NCBI RefSeq assembly: GCF_946479965.1
Contig: NZ_CAMLHX010000016.1
Coordinates: 14,256-78,255 of the forward strand
Source of the DNA: an uncultured Mucilaginibacter sp.
GTDB taxonomy: Bacteria; Bacteroidota; Bacteroidia; Sphingobacteriales; Sphingobacteriaceae
DNA: 64,000 nt
Direction: 5' to 3'
Shown here: in pieces, positions 32,893 through 42,982 of the stretch
How the letters are laid out: every line of letters begins with the position of its first letter
Numbering within the stretch: position 1 is the first letter of the stretch
Notes under the pieces: generated by a model
Told to the model about the DNA's origin: nothing
The model's database searches: none
Seen by the model: the letters and a program-made list of their open reading frames with translations, nothing else
Made by a program: the position numbers and the translations under genes

Positions 32893-33999
32893 ATGAAACA
32901 GCTAAATGTATTTATAAAAAAGGAGTTCGCGCACGTATTGCGAGACCGTAAAACACTGCTCATTCTGTTTGGGATGCCCATTGTGCAGATCCTGATCTTT
33001 GGGTTTGCTTTAACCAACGAGGTGAAGAATGCCCGTATCGTGATCATGGATCAGGCCGGGGATGCCGCGTCGAAGCGCATCATCAGTAAGATCAGCAACA
33101 GCCGGTATTTTGATGTGGCGGCAACCGTAATTAACACTAAGCAAGTAGAATCTGCCTTTAAGAGCGGCGAGGCAGGGCTGGCTGTTATTTTTCCGCAGGG
33201 TTTTAATGCGGACCTGCTTCATCAAAATAAAGCGACCATGCAGATCATTGCGGACGCGTCAGATCCGAATACGGCAACCACCCTTACTAATTATTTAACG
33301 GCTATTATACAGGACTATCAAACCGAAACAGAAAGTAGCGGGCAGCTGCCTTACCGGATTGTTCCGCAAGTAAGATATCTGTACAATCCCCAGTTAAAAG
33401 GCGCACCCAATTTTGTACCGGGTGTAATGGCGCTGGTGCTGATGCTGGTGTGCGTAATGATGACCGCTGTATCCATCGTAAAAGAAAAGGAAACGGGTAC
33501 TATGGAAATTTTGCTGGTATCGCCGTTTAGTCCTTTTCTGGTAATTGTTGCCAAGGCTGTGCCTTATCTACTGCTTTCTATCGTTAACGTCGCCAGCATA
33601 TTGCTGTTAAGCGTTTTTGTACTGGGCTTGCCGGTAAATGGCAGCGTGTTGCTGTTGTTTGCCGAAAGCATCTTATTTATCATAACCTGTTTAACGCTTG
33701 GCATATTTATTTCGGTCAAAACCAATTCGCAACAGGTGGCTATGCTTATTTCGCTGATGGGCATGATGCTGCCGACCATCATTTTCAGCGGGTTCATGTT
33801 TCCGATTGAAAATATGCCTTTACCCCTGCAGTGGGTAAGTAATATCATCCCTTCCCGGTGGTATTATGTTATTGTGAAGGCCATCATGATCAAAGGCCTC
33901 GGCTTTAGCGCCATTTGGAAGGAAACTCTTATTCTCGCCGGCATTACGCTGGTATTGCTTGTCATCAGCTTAAAAAGCTTTAAAATCCGTTTATCATGA
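32893..33999 (+). CDS. ABC-2 type permease 1 of the efflux pump
   Basis: 368 residues from the ATG at 32893 (MKQLNVFIKKEFAHVLRDRKTLLILF); the longer frame starting in the ATPase gene is unlikely. One N-terminal helix (LILFGMPIVQILIFGFAL), a periplasmic domain (residues about 45-165), then five helices with the family stretch VKEKETGTMEILLVSPF. YbhS/YbhR-like half-transporter. One base after the ATPase stop; ATGA overlap with permease 2. Confidence 0.93.
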   Translation: MKQLNVFIKKEFAHVLRDRKTLLILFGMPIVQILIFGFALTNEVKNARIVIMDQAGDAASKRIISKISNSRYFDVAATVINTKQVESAFKSGEAGLAVIFPQGFNADLLHQNKATMQIIADASDPNTATTLTNYLTAIIQDYQTETESSGQLPYRIVPQVRYLYNPQLKGAPNFVPGVMALVLMLVCVMMTAVSIVKEKETGTMEILLVSPFSPFLVIVAKAVPYLLLSIVNVASILLLSVFVLGLPVNGSVLLLFAESILFIITCLTLGIFISVKTNSQQVAMLISLMGMMLPTIIFSGFMFPIENMPLPLQWVSNIIPSRWYYVIVKAIMIKGLGFSAIWKETLILAGITLVLLVISLKSFKIRLS

Positions 34000-35114
34000 G
34001 GACTATTTATTTCCTGTTGCAGAAAGAATTCAAGCAGATATTCAGAAACAGATCCATCTTACTGTTGGTGACGGTTATGCCGGTGATACAGTTGATCCTG
34101 CTGCCTTTGGCAGCCAACTACGAAGTGAAAAATGTCAACATCGTGATCATTGATAACGATCATTCATCCTACTCACAAAAATTGATCTCCGGGATCACCG
34201 CGTCCGGTTATTTCAGATTGAGCGCTTACGGGTTTAGTTATAAAAAAGCACTGAATCAGTTAGCGACCGACAAAGCCGACCTGCTGCTGGAAATTCCGCA
34301 TGGCTTTGAGCGGGAACTGGTGAGGGAAAATCATCAGCAATTGTTTATAGCTGTCAATGCCATTAATGGTACCAAAGCTAATCTTGGGGCCGCTTATTTG
34401 AACCAGGTAATCAGGGCTGAAAATGATGAAATACGCCTGCAGTTGATGCCTTATGATCGCCTGCCTCAGCACCCGGTGATCGAGGTGCGTTCGTCCAACT
34501 GGTATAATCCCTATTTAAATTACCGTGCGTATATGGTGCCGGGTATTCTGGCCATTCTGGTGACCATGATAGGCGGATTTTTAACAGCCCTTAATATCGT
34601 TAAAGAAAAGGAGGTAGGCACCATTGAGCAGATCAACGTTACGCCCATAAAAAAACATCATTTTATTTTAGGCAAACTGATACCTTTTTGGATACTGGGG
34701 AACCTGGTTTTTACCCTGGGCCTGGTTGTCAGCATCGTAGGGTATGGCCTGGCACCGGTTGGCAGTATATTCCTATTATACGGCTTTGTCGCCGCCTACC
34801 TGTTGGCTGTACTAGGTTTTGGCCTGCTCATTTCTACTTTTTGCGATACCCAGCAGCAGGCTATGTTTGTGATGTTTTTCTTTATCATGATCTTTGTGTT
34901 GATGGGCGGGCTCTTTACCAGCACAGACAGTATGCCCGATTGGGCAAAAACAGTGGCACGGTTTAACCCGGTAAGTTATTTAGTAGAGGTAATGCGTATG
35001 GTAATATTGAAAGGTAGCGGATTAACAGATGTGGCAAAACATCTCTTTGCCGTTCTGATGTTCGGTGTGGTATTGAATGGCTGGGCTATTATTAATTATA
35101 AGAAAACCAGTTAG
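33996..35114 (+). CDS. ABC-2 type permease 2 of the efflux pump
   Basis: 372 residues, same layout as permease 1: N-terminal helix (RSILLLVTVMPVIQLILLPLA), periplasmic domain, then helices with IVKEKEVGTIEQINVTPI and a final region PDWAKTVARFNPVSYLVEVMRMVILKG. Partner of permease 1 in the YbhSR-type heterodimer. Last gene of the tetR-to-permease operon. Confidence 0.93.
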   Translation: MRTIYFLLQKEFKQIFRNRSILLLVTVMPVIQLILLPLAANYEVKNVNIVIIDNDHSSYSQKLISGITASGYFRLSAYGFSYKKALNQLATDKADLLLEIPHGFERELVRENHQQLFIAVNAINGTKANLGAAYLNQVIRAENDEIRLQLMPYDRLPQHPVIEVRSSNWYNPYLNYRAYMVPGILAILVTMIGGFLTALNIVKEKEVGTIEQINVTPIKKHHFILGKLIPFWILGNLVFTLGLVVSIVGYGLAPVGSIFLLYGFVAAYLLAVLGFGLLISTFCDTQQQAMFVMFFFIMIFVLMGGLFTSTDSMPDWAKTVARFNPVSYLVEVMRMVILKGSGLTDVAKHLFAVLMFGVVLNGWAIINYKKTS

Positions 35115-35573
35115 TGGTATTGCGGGAGGATAAGAAAGTGCTGGCTGGCCAACTGATACCGACCGGGCGCGGCCAGCTGGGCAGTTTTTCTCAAGCCAAT
35201 CTCTCCAAACTGCGTTAGGATCTGCTGTCCATCTTAGTTTCAAACCCTGTATAGGTTAGTTGAAATGGGCACACTCTTAGTAATAAACTAAGGGGTGTTT
35301 TATTTTTACCCCATTTTATGCCTGCCTAAATCTGTTTACATAAAGCTTTTAGTCTGTTAATTATTTGATATCTTGGGTCCGCAATGTTATCAGTTTGCAC
35401 TGATAAATAGATTGTTGCAGTTTTGCTTAAAAACATTGGAGAGGATTTACTTTTTTATAAAACATATTTAATAAGGTTTTCGTAAACCCGTATATTACCC
35501 ATTCCTAACAAACTATAGATTGCGCCAAAATAAAAGCAGCGGCCAATTCATATGGCCAATTATAACCGATAAA
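35115..35573. other. Gap after the efflux operon
   Basis: No full gene. The first 105 bases keep a coding look in one forward frame (EDKKVLAGQLIPTGRGQLG, ending at a TAG near 35217) without a start, possibly a gene scrap. A segment TGGGCACACT plus CTTAGTAATAAAC at 35266-35288 recurs in part at 46181-46208. A GGGGT/ACCCC hairpin follows near 35292-35313. Confidence 0.4.
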
Positions 35574-38500
35574 ATGTGTAAACAACCTAAAAACAGGTAT
35601 AACCTGGGGCTGATAATACTTTTAATGATGTTTTTTTGTTGTACGCATTTATATGCACAACAAAATTTATCCGGAAAGCAAAATGTAAAGTTCACCCATA
35701 TCACCACCAGCGACGGTCTATCGCAAAGTACAGTTACATGTATTTTAAAAGACAGGTACGGTTTTATGTGGTTCGGTACAGAGGATGGGCTAAATAAATA
35801 TGATGGCTACCGTTTTACTATTTATCGCAATAAATTAAGTGATAAGAAGAGTATTGCCGGCAATAGTATAACAGTGCTTTATGAAGATAGGGCAGGCAAT
35901 ATATGGATCGGTACAAAAGAGGGTTTAAGCAAGTATAATCGCATTGATAATACTTTTATAAACTATTACGCCAGCCTTACCGATCCAAATACATTAACAA
36001 ATGCCAGTATCAACACAATATGCGAAGGCGAAAATGGCAATATGTGGATAGGCACATTTATAAATCTTAACTTATTAAATCCTAAGACAAATAAAATTAC
36101 CCATTACTTAGCAGACAACAAACCGGGAAGCTTAAGTAATACGCGGGTAACCAGCATAATAAAAGACAGCCGGCACCGCCTATGGGTTGGTACAGACAAC
36201 GGGTTGAACCTTTTCAATGCTAAAAGCGGGAAGTTCACCACTTATCTTCATAGCGATCTTGATAACAATAGCATAAGCAGCGGTAACGTAAAAGTTATGG
36301 CCGATGCTGGCAATGGGAAGTTGATTATTGGAACCAATGATGCCGGTTTGGATATATTTAATATACAAACCGGCATTTTTAGCCATCACCTGGCAAAAAA
36401 AGGTGACACTTCAAGTATTAGTCACAACACTGTTCATGCTCTTGCTAAAACAAGTGGCGGTAATTTTTGGGTTGGTACCGAAGAAGGTCTTGATTTTTAT
36501 AACGCCGGTGATGATAAATTCACCACTTATAAAAATTCTTCGGCCGATAATACAAGTTTAAACGGTTCATCAGTAAGAGCGGTATTGGTGGATGATCTGG
36601 GTACATTATGGGCGGCTGCAAGTTCTGCCGGAATAAGTAAATACGACAAAAGCCTACCTTTATTTAAAGTGTATCGCTATTTATATGGTGATACAAGAGG
36701 GCTGTCCGGCAGAGAAGTAACTTCTTTTGCTGACGCAGATAACGGCAATATCTGGGTAGGTACCGACGGGGGGGGCGTAAATTTATTTGATACAAAGAAT
36801 AACACATTTAGTTATTACCGGTACCGCGAAAATGTAAAGAACGGCATATCTGCTGACAATGTACTTGCCCTTTTAAAAAGCAAAACAGGTAACCGTTTGT
36901 GGATAGGCAGTTATACAGGCGGATTGGATCTGTTTGATATTGATAAAAACAAGTTCACCAATTTTACAAAGGGCAATCGTGTCGATCAATTATCTGATGA
37001 GAGAGTGTTTGCTTTAATGGAGGATGGTAAAAATAATTTGTGGATAGGTACAAACGGTGGGGGTGTTAATATACTTGACCCCACTCTAAAAAAAGTTACC
37101 AAAATTAAAAGCGAGTACAATAACGATAAAACCATAAGCAGTAACGTAATACGCTGTTTTTACGAAGATAAAAACGGCGACATCTGGATTGGTACTTACA
37201 ATGCCGGAATTAGTGTTTACCATACCGCAACACATACTATAAGCAGGCTTAATAAGGCCAACAGTAATCTTTCAAACAATATTATTTTTAGTATCACAGG
37301 CGATAAAAATGGCAATGTTTGGGTAGCAACAGGTGGCGGATTAAATAAGTTTTTACCCGGCAAAAATCAATTTATAGCCTATACAACCACAAACGGACTG
37401 GCAAATAATAATATTTACAGTATGGTTTATGATAATGACGGTTATATGTGGTTAAGCACCAGCATGGGGTTAAGCCGTTTTGATATCAAAAAAAATACTT
37501 TTAAAAATTTTACATTAAAAAATGGCCTGCAAGACCACGAGTTTAAACTAAACGCAGGTTTAATGTCGCGTGCAGGCGAAATTTACTTTGGTGGCGTAAA
37601 TGGTTTCAATCGCATTAATCCCAAATACATACCCGAAAATAAAAACATTCCAAAGGTAATTATAACAGGTTTTGAACTATTTAATAAACCTGTGGTAGCC
37701 GGTTTGGCCAATTCTCCCTTAAAACGGTCCATTAGTGACACACGTGTTATTACTTTAAACCACGCTCAATCAATATTCACGTTTGAGTTTTCGGCTTTAA
37801 ACTATACAGTGCCCGAAGACAACAGTTATGCTTATATGCTTGAGGGTTTTGAAACGGACTGGAATTATGTAGGTAGTCAGCATAGGACAACGTATACAAA
37901 TCTTAATGCCGGCACATACACTTTTAGGGTTAAAGCAGCCAATAATGATGAGGTTTGGAATGAAAAGGGCACCGCTTTACAAATTGTAATATTGCCGCCG
38001 TTTTGGTTAACCTGGTGGTTTAAGGCATTGGTAGTTTTATTTATTATGGTTGTATTATATGTTGTATATAACTATAGGGTAAAAACTATAAAAGCCCAAA
38101 AAGTTGTGTTGGAAAGGCAGGTTACCCGTCGCACGCAAGAAGTGCTGAATCAGGCAGAGGATCTGAAAAAATTAAATAATGATCTGATAGAACAAACGGA
38201 AGAGTTGCAAACGCTAAATGAAGAGCTGCATGAGCAACGTCTGCAAGAGGAGAAGGCCCATGCAAGTGCCGAACAGGCTAGATTGGATGCTGAGCGGGCA
38301 AACAAAGCCAAAAGCATATTTTTAGCCACCATGAGCCATGAAATACGTACGCCGATGAATGGTGTTATTGGAATGGCTGCACTACTTGGCGAAACTAAAC
38401 TTAACGAAGAGCAGTACGAATATGCCGAAACCATTATCCACAGCGGCGAGGCACTGTTGAATGTTATAAATGGGATACTCGATTTCTCAAAGATCGAATC

Positions 38501-39839
38501 GGGTAAAATGGATCTTGATCCACACGAATTTGAATTAAGAATTTGTATTGAAGAGGTGTTTGATCTGTTTGCCAAAAAAACTGCTGAAAACAACATCGAC
38601 CTTATTTACCAAATTGATCATCGTTTGCCATCATTACTGATTGCTGATGGAATGCGCCTGCGGCAAATATTGATCAACCTGATAAACAATGCTATTAAAT
38701 TTACACATGAAGGTGAAGTCTTTTTAAATGTCACACTGGTTAATCAGACCGGTAGTGAATTAGAACTGGCTTTCGAGGTAGTTGATACAGGTATAGGTAT
38801 ACCGGAGGAAAAGTTACCACAACTATTCGAGGCATTTACGCAGGTCGATTCGTCAATAACACGTAAATATGGCGGCACCGGTTTAGGTCTGGCAATTAGC
38901 AAACGACTTATACAGTTAATGGGCGGCTCAATAACGGTAGAAAGCGAAGAGAATAAAGGCACCAAATTTAAATTTACTATAAAGTGTGATGCTTTGCAGC
39001 ATGATCGGCTGGAGGCATCTGCACTTCCTGACATCAAGGATAAAAACATATTAATAGTTGATGATAACGCAACTAACTTAAAAGTATTAAAAGGGCAGTT
39101 GGAGATATGGAATCTTAATACCACTTCTACCCACTCAGCGGCTGAAGCACTGGCGCTTTTAAAAGCCGGAAGTGTTTTTGATATGATAATTACCGATATG
39201 CAAATGCCCGAAATGGACGGCCTTGCATTTACCCGGATAATTAAAAAAATGTATCCGCTAATTCCGGTAATTTTATTAAGCTCAGTAGGCAATGAATCGC
39301 AAAAAAATTATCCAAACTTATTTGCTGCCACGCTAACTAAACCTGTTAAGCAGCATCACTTAAGCATGGCCATACAAAATGAGTTTAAGCATAAACAGTA
39401 TTTAGATAGTAGTGAGCACAAAACCACTTCAGTTTTATCTGTTGATTTTGCTGTTGAGAACCCGGCCAGTATATTGGTAGCAGAGGACAATTTGATCAAT
39501 CAAAAACTCATAATGAGGATTTTGGAGAAGCTCGGATTTGAAGCAACACTGACAAATAACGGGCGTGAGGTGCTGGATGAGCTTAACAGGAAGATACATG
39601 ATATTATACTGATGGACATACAGATGCCCGAGTTAGATGGATTGGAAACAACGCGCATTATTCGTAAAATGGACAATATTACGCAGCCATATATAGTAGC
39701 TATGACCGCTAACGCGATGCCCGAAGACCGCGAGGAATGCTTTGCAGCGGGCATGGATGGTTATGTTTCGAAACCGGTTAAGCTGGAGTTGCTTATAAAT
39801 GTATTGCGCGAGGGCCACAAAGCCCAAAAGGATAAATAA
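35574..39839 (+). CDS. Hybrid two-component sensor: propeller, Y_Y_Y, kinase, two receivers
   Basis: 1421 residues from the ATG at 35574, giving a signal peptide ([20 protein letters not shown]); a TTG 54 bp upstream is the alternative. The periplasmic part is about 14 Reg_prop blades with repeating G-x-x-W-(I/V)-G-T units (residues ~35-700), then a Y_Y_Y domain, one membrane helix ([20 protein letters not shown]), a coiled coil, HisKA (MSHEIRTP, H922), HATPase ([26 protein letters not shown]), and two receiver domains (phospho-acceptors D1208 and D1348). Unlike classic hybrid regulators it has no AraC-type DNA-binding domain. It precedes the glycosidase genes and probably senses a glycan fragment. 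Confidence 0.93.
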   Translation: MCKQPKNRYNLGLIILLMMFFCCTHLYAQQNLSGKQNVKFTHITTSDGLSQSTVTCILKDRYGFMWFGTEDGLNKYDGYRFTIYRNKLSDKKSIAGNSITVLYEDRAGNIWIGTKEGLSKYNRIDNTFINYYASLTDPNTLTNASINTICEGENGNMWIGTFINLNLLNPKTNKITHYLADNKPGSLSNTRVTSIIKDSRHRLWVGTDNGLNLFNAKSGKFTTYLHSDLDNNSISSGNVKVMADAGNGKLIIGTNDAGLDIFNIQTGIFSHHLAKKGDTSSISHNTVHALAKTSGGNFWVGTEEGLDFYNAGDDKFTTYKNSSADNTSLNGSSVRAVLVDDLGTLWAAASSAGISKYDKSLPLFKVYRYLYGDTRGLSGREVTSFADADNGNIWVGTDGGGVNLFDTKNNTFSYYRYRENVKNGISADNVLALLKSKTGNRLWIGSYTGGLDLFDIDKNKFTNFTKGNRVDQLSDERVFALMEDGKNNLWIGTNGGGVNILDPTLKKVTKIKSEYNNDKTISSNVIRCFYEDKNGDIWIGTYNAGISVYHTATHTISRLNKANSNLSNNIIFSITGDKNGNVWVATGGGLNKFLPGKNQFIAYTTTNGLANNNIYSMVYDNDGYMWLSTSMGLSRFDIKKNTFKNFTLKNGLQDHEFKLNAGLMSRAGEIYFGGVNGFNRINPKYIPENKNIPKVIITGFELFNKPVVAGLANSPLKRSISDTRVITLNHAQSIFTFEFSALNYTVPEDNSYAYMLEGFETDWNYVGSQHRTTYTNLNAGTYTFRVKAANNDEVWNEKGTALQIVILPPFWLTWWFKALVVLFIMVVLYVVYNYRVKTIKAQKVVLERQVTRRTQEVLNQAEDLKKLNNDLIEQTEELQTLNEELHEQRLQEEKAHASAEQARLDAERANKAKSIFLATMSHEIRTPMNGVIGMAALLGETKLNEEQYEYAETIIHSGEALLNVINGILDFSKIESGKMDLDPHEFELRICIEEVFDLFAKKTAENNIDLIYQIDHRLPSLLIADGMRLRQILINLINNAIKFTHEGEVFLNVTLVNQTGSELELAFEVVDTGIGIPEEKLPQLFEAFTQVDSSITRKYGGTGLGLAISKRLIQLMGGSITVESEENKGTKFKFTIKCDALQHDRLEASALPDIKDKNILIVDDNATNLKVLKGQLEIWNLNTTSTHSAAEALALLKAGSVFDMIITDMQMPEMDGLAFTRIIKKMYPLIPVILLSSVGNESQKNYPNLFAATLTKPVKQHHLSMAIQNEFKHKQYLDSSEHKTTSVLSVDFAVENPASILVAEDNLINQKLIMRILEKLGFEATLTNNGREVLDELNRKIHDIILMDIQMPELDGLETTRIIRKMDNITQPYIVAMTANAMPEDREECFAAGMDGYVSKPVKLELLINVLREGHKAQKDK

Positions 39840-40346
39840 ATTTAATCTTATCTTACCTCTTGATAGTTTAATCATTAAACTACGTTTCTGCCTTGTTACA
39901 AAAAATATCTGCAGACTAACGACGGCATTTTAACCGTTATAGCAATATTTCTTAAGAGAGGTGAATTTTCAGTATGGTAATATTCCTTAATAAAAAGGTA
40001 ATTTTATTAATCTTTAAATGGGTAATAAAATGTTAATTCGAAATGCCAATTTAATCTTAAATATCAACAATTGCGAGTAGCCGGCAATCCATAAATGTGG
40101 ATTCTAAATAGAAAAGATCTTAAACTAAATTCATTCGCAAATGATATTATTTTTAAATGTTAATTATAAAAAAAATGCAGTTCGATTCAAGCTTTCGGGT
40201 AGCATCAAAGACGAACCTGGTAAGTAAACAATGAGGGTACACCAGGCTTCATTTTAGTATAAGCGGGTTAAGCCGCGTTATCAATAGATGCGCGGCTTTA
40301 TTATTGATACACTATCGGCTAACGATATTTAAATATAAATAAACAA
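39840..40346. other. Regulatory gap before the GH31 operon
   Basis: 507 bp, AT-rich, no gene. It contains an 8-bp-stem GC hairpin (AAGCCGCG at 40270-40277 with CGCGGCTT at 40291-40298, followed by TTATT), 49 bp before the GH31 ATG. It may be a terminator or a leader structure. Confidence 0.55.
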
Positions 40347-42956
40347 ATGACTAAAAAAGTTCTAATTTTCATTGCGGCGCTACTTCCTGCTGTAACCTTC
40401 GGTCAGACGTATAAAAAACATACTTCAAGCAAGGAAAAACTGTCAATTCAGCTATCAGAAGGTGTTTTAAATATTACTCCGTTAACGGATAAATCTATCC
40501 GTGTGCAATGGCAAAAAGACCTGCCGGTGGAAAAACAAGAATTTGTTTTGATCAACAAGCAAACGGTACCTGCATTTAAGGTGACAGAAACACCGGCCCA
40601 ATTAAAGTTAAGCACCAAGGCGGTAACGGTTTTGTTTGATAAGAAAAACAGCACACTTACCTATGCAAACAGCGCCGGTAAAGTGTTTCTCCGGGAAAAA
40701 GCCAATAGCCGTAAGTTGGTATCAGGTACTGTAATGGGAGAGGCTTGTTACTCAGCAGAACAGGCATTTAATTCGCCGGCCGATGAATACGTATTTGGGT
40801 TAGGCCAATTTCAGGATGGATATTACAACCTTCGCAACGTATCCCGCAAATTGATCCAGGTTAATACGCAAATTGCCATCCCTTTCATTTATTCAAGTAA
40901 GGGCTACGGCATTTTATGGCATCAATACGGCTTAACAACGTTTAACCCAACCGACAATGTAGTTGAGCTTGCTAAAAAAGATACCAATGCTGTGCAAGTG
41001 CGCTATGAAGATGTAACTACAACAGCAGGTACTCAACGAGTATCTCAGCAGCAGGCACTCTATGCTGGAAAGTTCAGGTTGGATAAAGCTGGCGACTACA
41101 CGTTTATGCTTGATCTGGGCGATATGGAAAGCCGTCATTTGCTGCTTATAGACGGTATAGCACGCATAGATCAATCAAACCAATGGCTGCCACCTGCTGC
41201 AAGTAAGATCATTAATCTTAGCGCTGGCGAGCACACCGTACAGGTGGTTTGCAAAGCAGCAAATAAACCCAAATTATCATGGAAGCCGGTAGCTGATGAA
41301 AACGTATTTCGTTCACCTAATGCTAAATCTTTAGATTATGTAGTGTTTTACGGCGGTGCCGATGAGGTGATAACTAATTACCGCAACCTATCCGGCAATG
41401 TACCCATGCTGCCTTTATGGGCTTATGGCTTTTGGCAATGCCGCGAGCGGTATACCTCTGGCAAACACCTGGTTGAAACCATTAAAGAATTTAGAAAAAG
41501 AAATTTGCCGGTTGACGTGATTGTGCAAGATTGGCAGTACTGGGGTAAATATGGTTGGGGCGTACCTAAATTTGATGAGACCAATTACCCAAATCCCGAA
41601 GGTTTTATAAAAGAATTGCATGATCTGAATTCCCATTTCTCTGTTTCTGTATGGGAAAATCTGGATAAAAAATCAGACATCGCCAAACCTTATCTTGAAA
41701 AGAATTTATACATAGCTAACAGCCCCTGGATAGACATTTATAATCCCGAAGCACAAAAAACACATTGGGCCGCCCTAAACACCAACTTATTTGCCAAAGG
41801 CGTTGATTCGTGGTGGATGGACGCTACCGAGCCTGAGAACGATGCTCTGGTTGGCAAGCAAACTTATTTTGGTTTGGGCGAATTTTACCGCCTTACCTAT
41901 CCGCTGTTTGTTAGCAAGGCGGTTTATGAAGGCCAGCGCGCTGCTGATCCAAGTAAAAGGGTAGTTACATTAACGCGGTCGGCATTCCCGGGCCAGCAAC
42001 GCTTTGGTACCATTAACTGGTCGGGTGATATTGGCTGGAACTGGGACGTGTTAAAACGTCAGATTGTTGCGGGCCTGAATTACAATTTAACAGGTATGCC
42101 TTACTGGACTACCGATATCGGTGGGTTCTTCCGTCCGGGCAGAGGGCAGTATACAGATGACAAATATCACGACATATTAACCCGCTGGTTCCAGTGGGGA
42201 ACGTTCAATCCTATATTCCGCATACATGGCTACCAAACCGAAACTGAGCCATGGAAATATGGCGACAAAGTGGAAGGCAACATGCGTAGCATGATGAATC
42301 TGAGATATCGTTTAATGCCTTACATTTATTCAGAAGGATGGCAGGTTTCTAAACATGGCTCGACCATGATGCGCCCTTTGGTTATGGATTTCCCTGCGGA
42401 TGCCAAAGCCGTGCAGCAAGAGTATCAATACATGTTTGGCAAATCGTTTTTGGTAGCGCCAATTACGGCGGCCGGTGTAACAGAGTGGGATGTATACCTG
42501 CCTAAAGCCGCTGCATGGTATGACTACTGGACAGGCAAACGCTACACTGCCGGACAAACTGTTAAAGCGCCCGCACCGCAGGATAAGATCCCGGTTTTTG
42601 TTAAGGCGGGTTCAATAGTACCAATGGCTAAACAAATGCAATATACCGGCGAGAAATCGCTGGATGTATTGGAGGTAAGAGTTTATAAAGGAGCCGATGG
42701 AACGTTCACGCTATACGAAGACAAGGGCGACGGATATGATTATGAAAAAGGCGCATACACCAACATCCCATTTAAGTGGAATCAAAAAAGCCAAACGCTT
42801 ACTATCGGCGCAAGGACTGGCACTTATGCTAATTATTTAAAAAGCCGCACATTTAATATAGTAGTTGTGGGTGATGCTAACGGCGGTGGTATTGCCGAAG
42901 GCACCCCTGCAAAAAAGATCACTTACACAGGTAAACCGGTTTCTGTAAAAATTTAA
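40347..42956 (+). CDS. Exported GH31 alpha-glycosidase with PA14 insert (alpha-xylosidase-like)
   Basis: 869 residues. Signal peptide (MTKKVLIFIAALLPAVTFG), N-terminal beta-sandwich, a PA14-like insert (about residues 225-330: LYAGKFRLDKAGDYTFMLDLGD...HLLLIDG), then the GH31 barrel with VQDWQYWGKYGWG, nucleophile in WWMDATEPE (D492), acid/base in NWSGDIGW (D561), and C-terminal beta domains (DUF5110-type, YEDKGDGYDYEKG). The PA14-GH31 layout is that of characterised alpha-xylosidases acting on xyloglucan oligosaccharides; substrate here is inference. First gene of a four-gene run. Confidence 0.95.
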   Translation: MTKKVLIFIAALLPAVTFGQTYKKHTSSKEKLSIQLSEGVLNITPLTDKSIRVQWQKDLPVEKQEFVLINKQTVPAFKVTETPAQLKLSTKAVTVLFDKKNSTLTYANSAGKVFLREKANSRKLVSGTVMGEACYSAEQAFNSPADEYVFGLGQFQDGYYNLRNVSRKLIQVNTQIAIPFIYSSKGYGILWHQYGLTTFNPTDNVVELAKKDTNAVQVRYEDVTTTAGTQRVSQQQALYAGKFRLDKAGDYTFMLDLGDMESRHLLLIDGIARIDQSNQWLPPAASKIINLSAGEHTVQVVCKAANKPKLSWKPVADENVFRSPNAKSLDYVVFYGGADEVITNYRNLSGNVPMLPLWAYGFWQCRERYTSGKHLVETIKEFRKRNLPVDVIVQDWQYWGKYGWGVPKFDETNYPNPEGFIKELHDLNSHFSVSVWENLDKKSDIAKPYLEKNLYIANSPWIDIYNPEAQKTHWAALNTNLFAKGVDSWWMDATEPENDALVGKQTYFGLGEFYRLTYPLFVSKAVYEGQRAADPSKRVVTLTRSAFPGQQRFGTINWSGDIGWNWDVLKRQIVAGLNYNLTGMPYWTTDIGGFFRPGRGQYTDDKYHDILTRWFQWGTFNPIFRIHGYQTETEPWKYGDKVEGNMRSMMNLRYRLMPYIYSEGWQVSKHGSTMMRPLVMDFPADAKAVQQEYQYMFGKSFLVAPITAAGVTEWDVYLPKAAAWYDYWTGKRYTAGQTVKAPAPQDKIPVFVKAGSIVPMAKQMQYTGEKSLDVLEVRVYKGADGTFTLYEDKGDGYDYEKGAYTNIPFKWNQKSQTLTIGARTGTYANYLKSRTFNIVVVGDANGGGIAEGTPAKKITYTGKPVSVKI

Positions 42957-42982
42957 AACATTAATAAACTACAAATAATATT

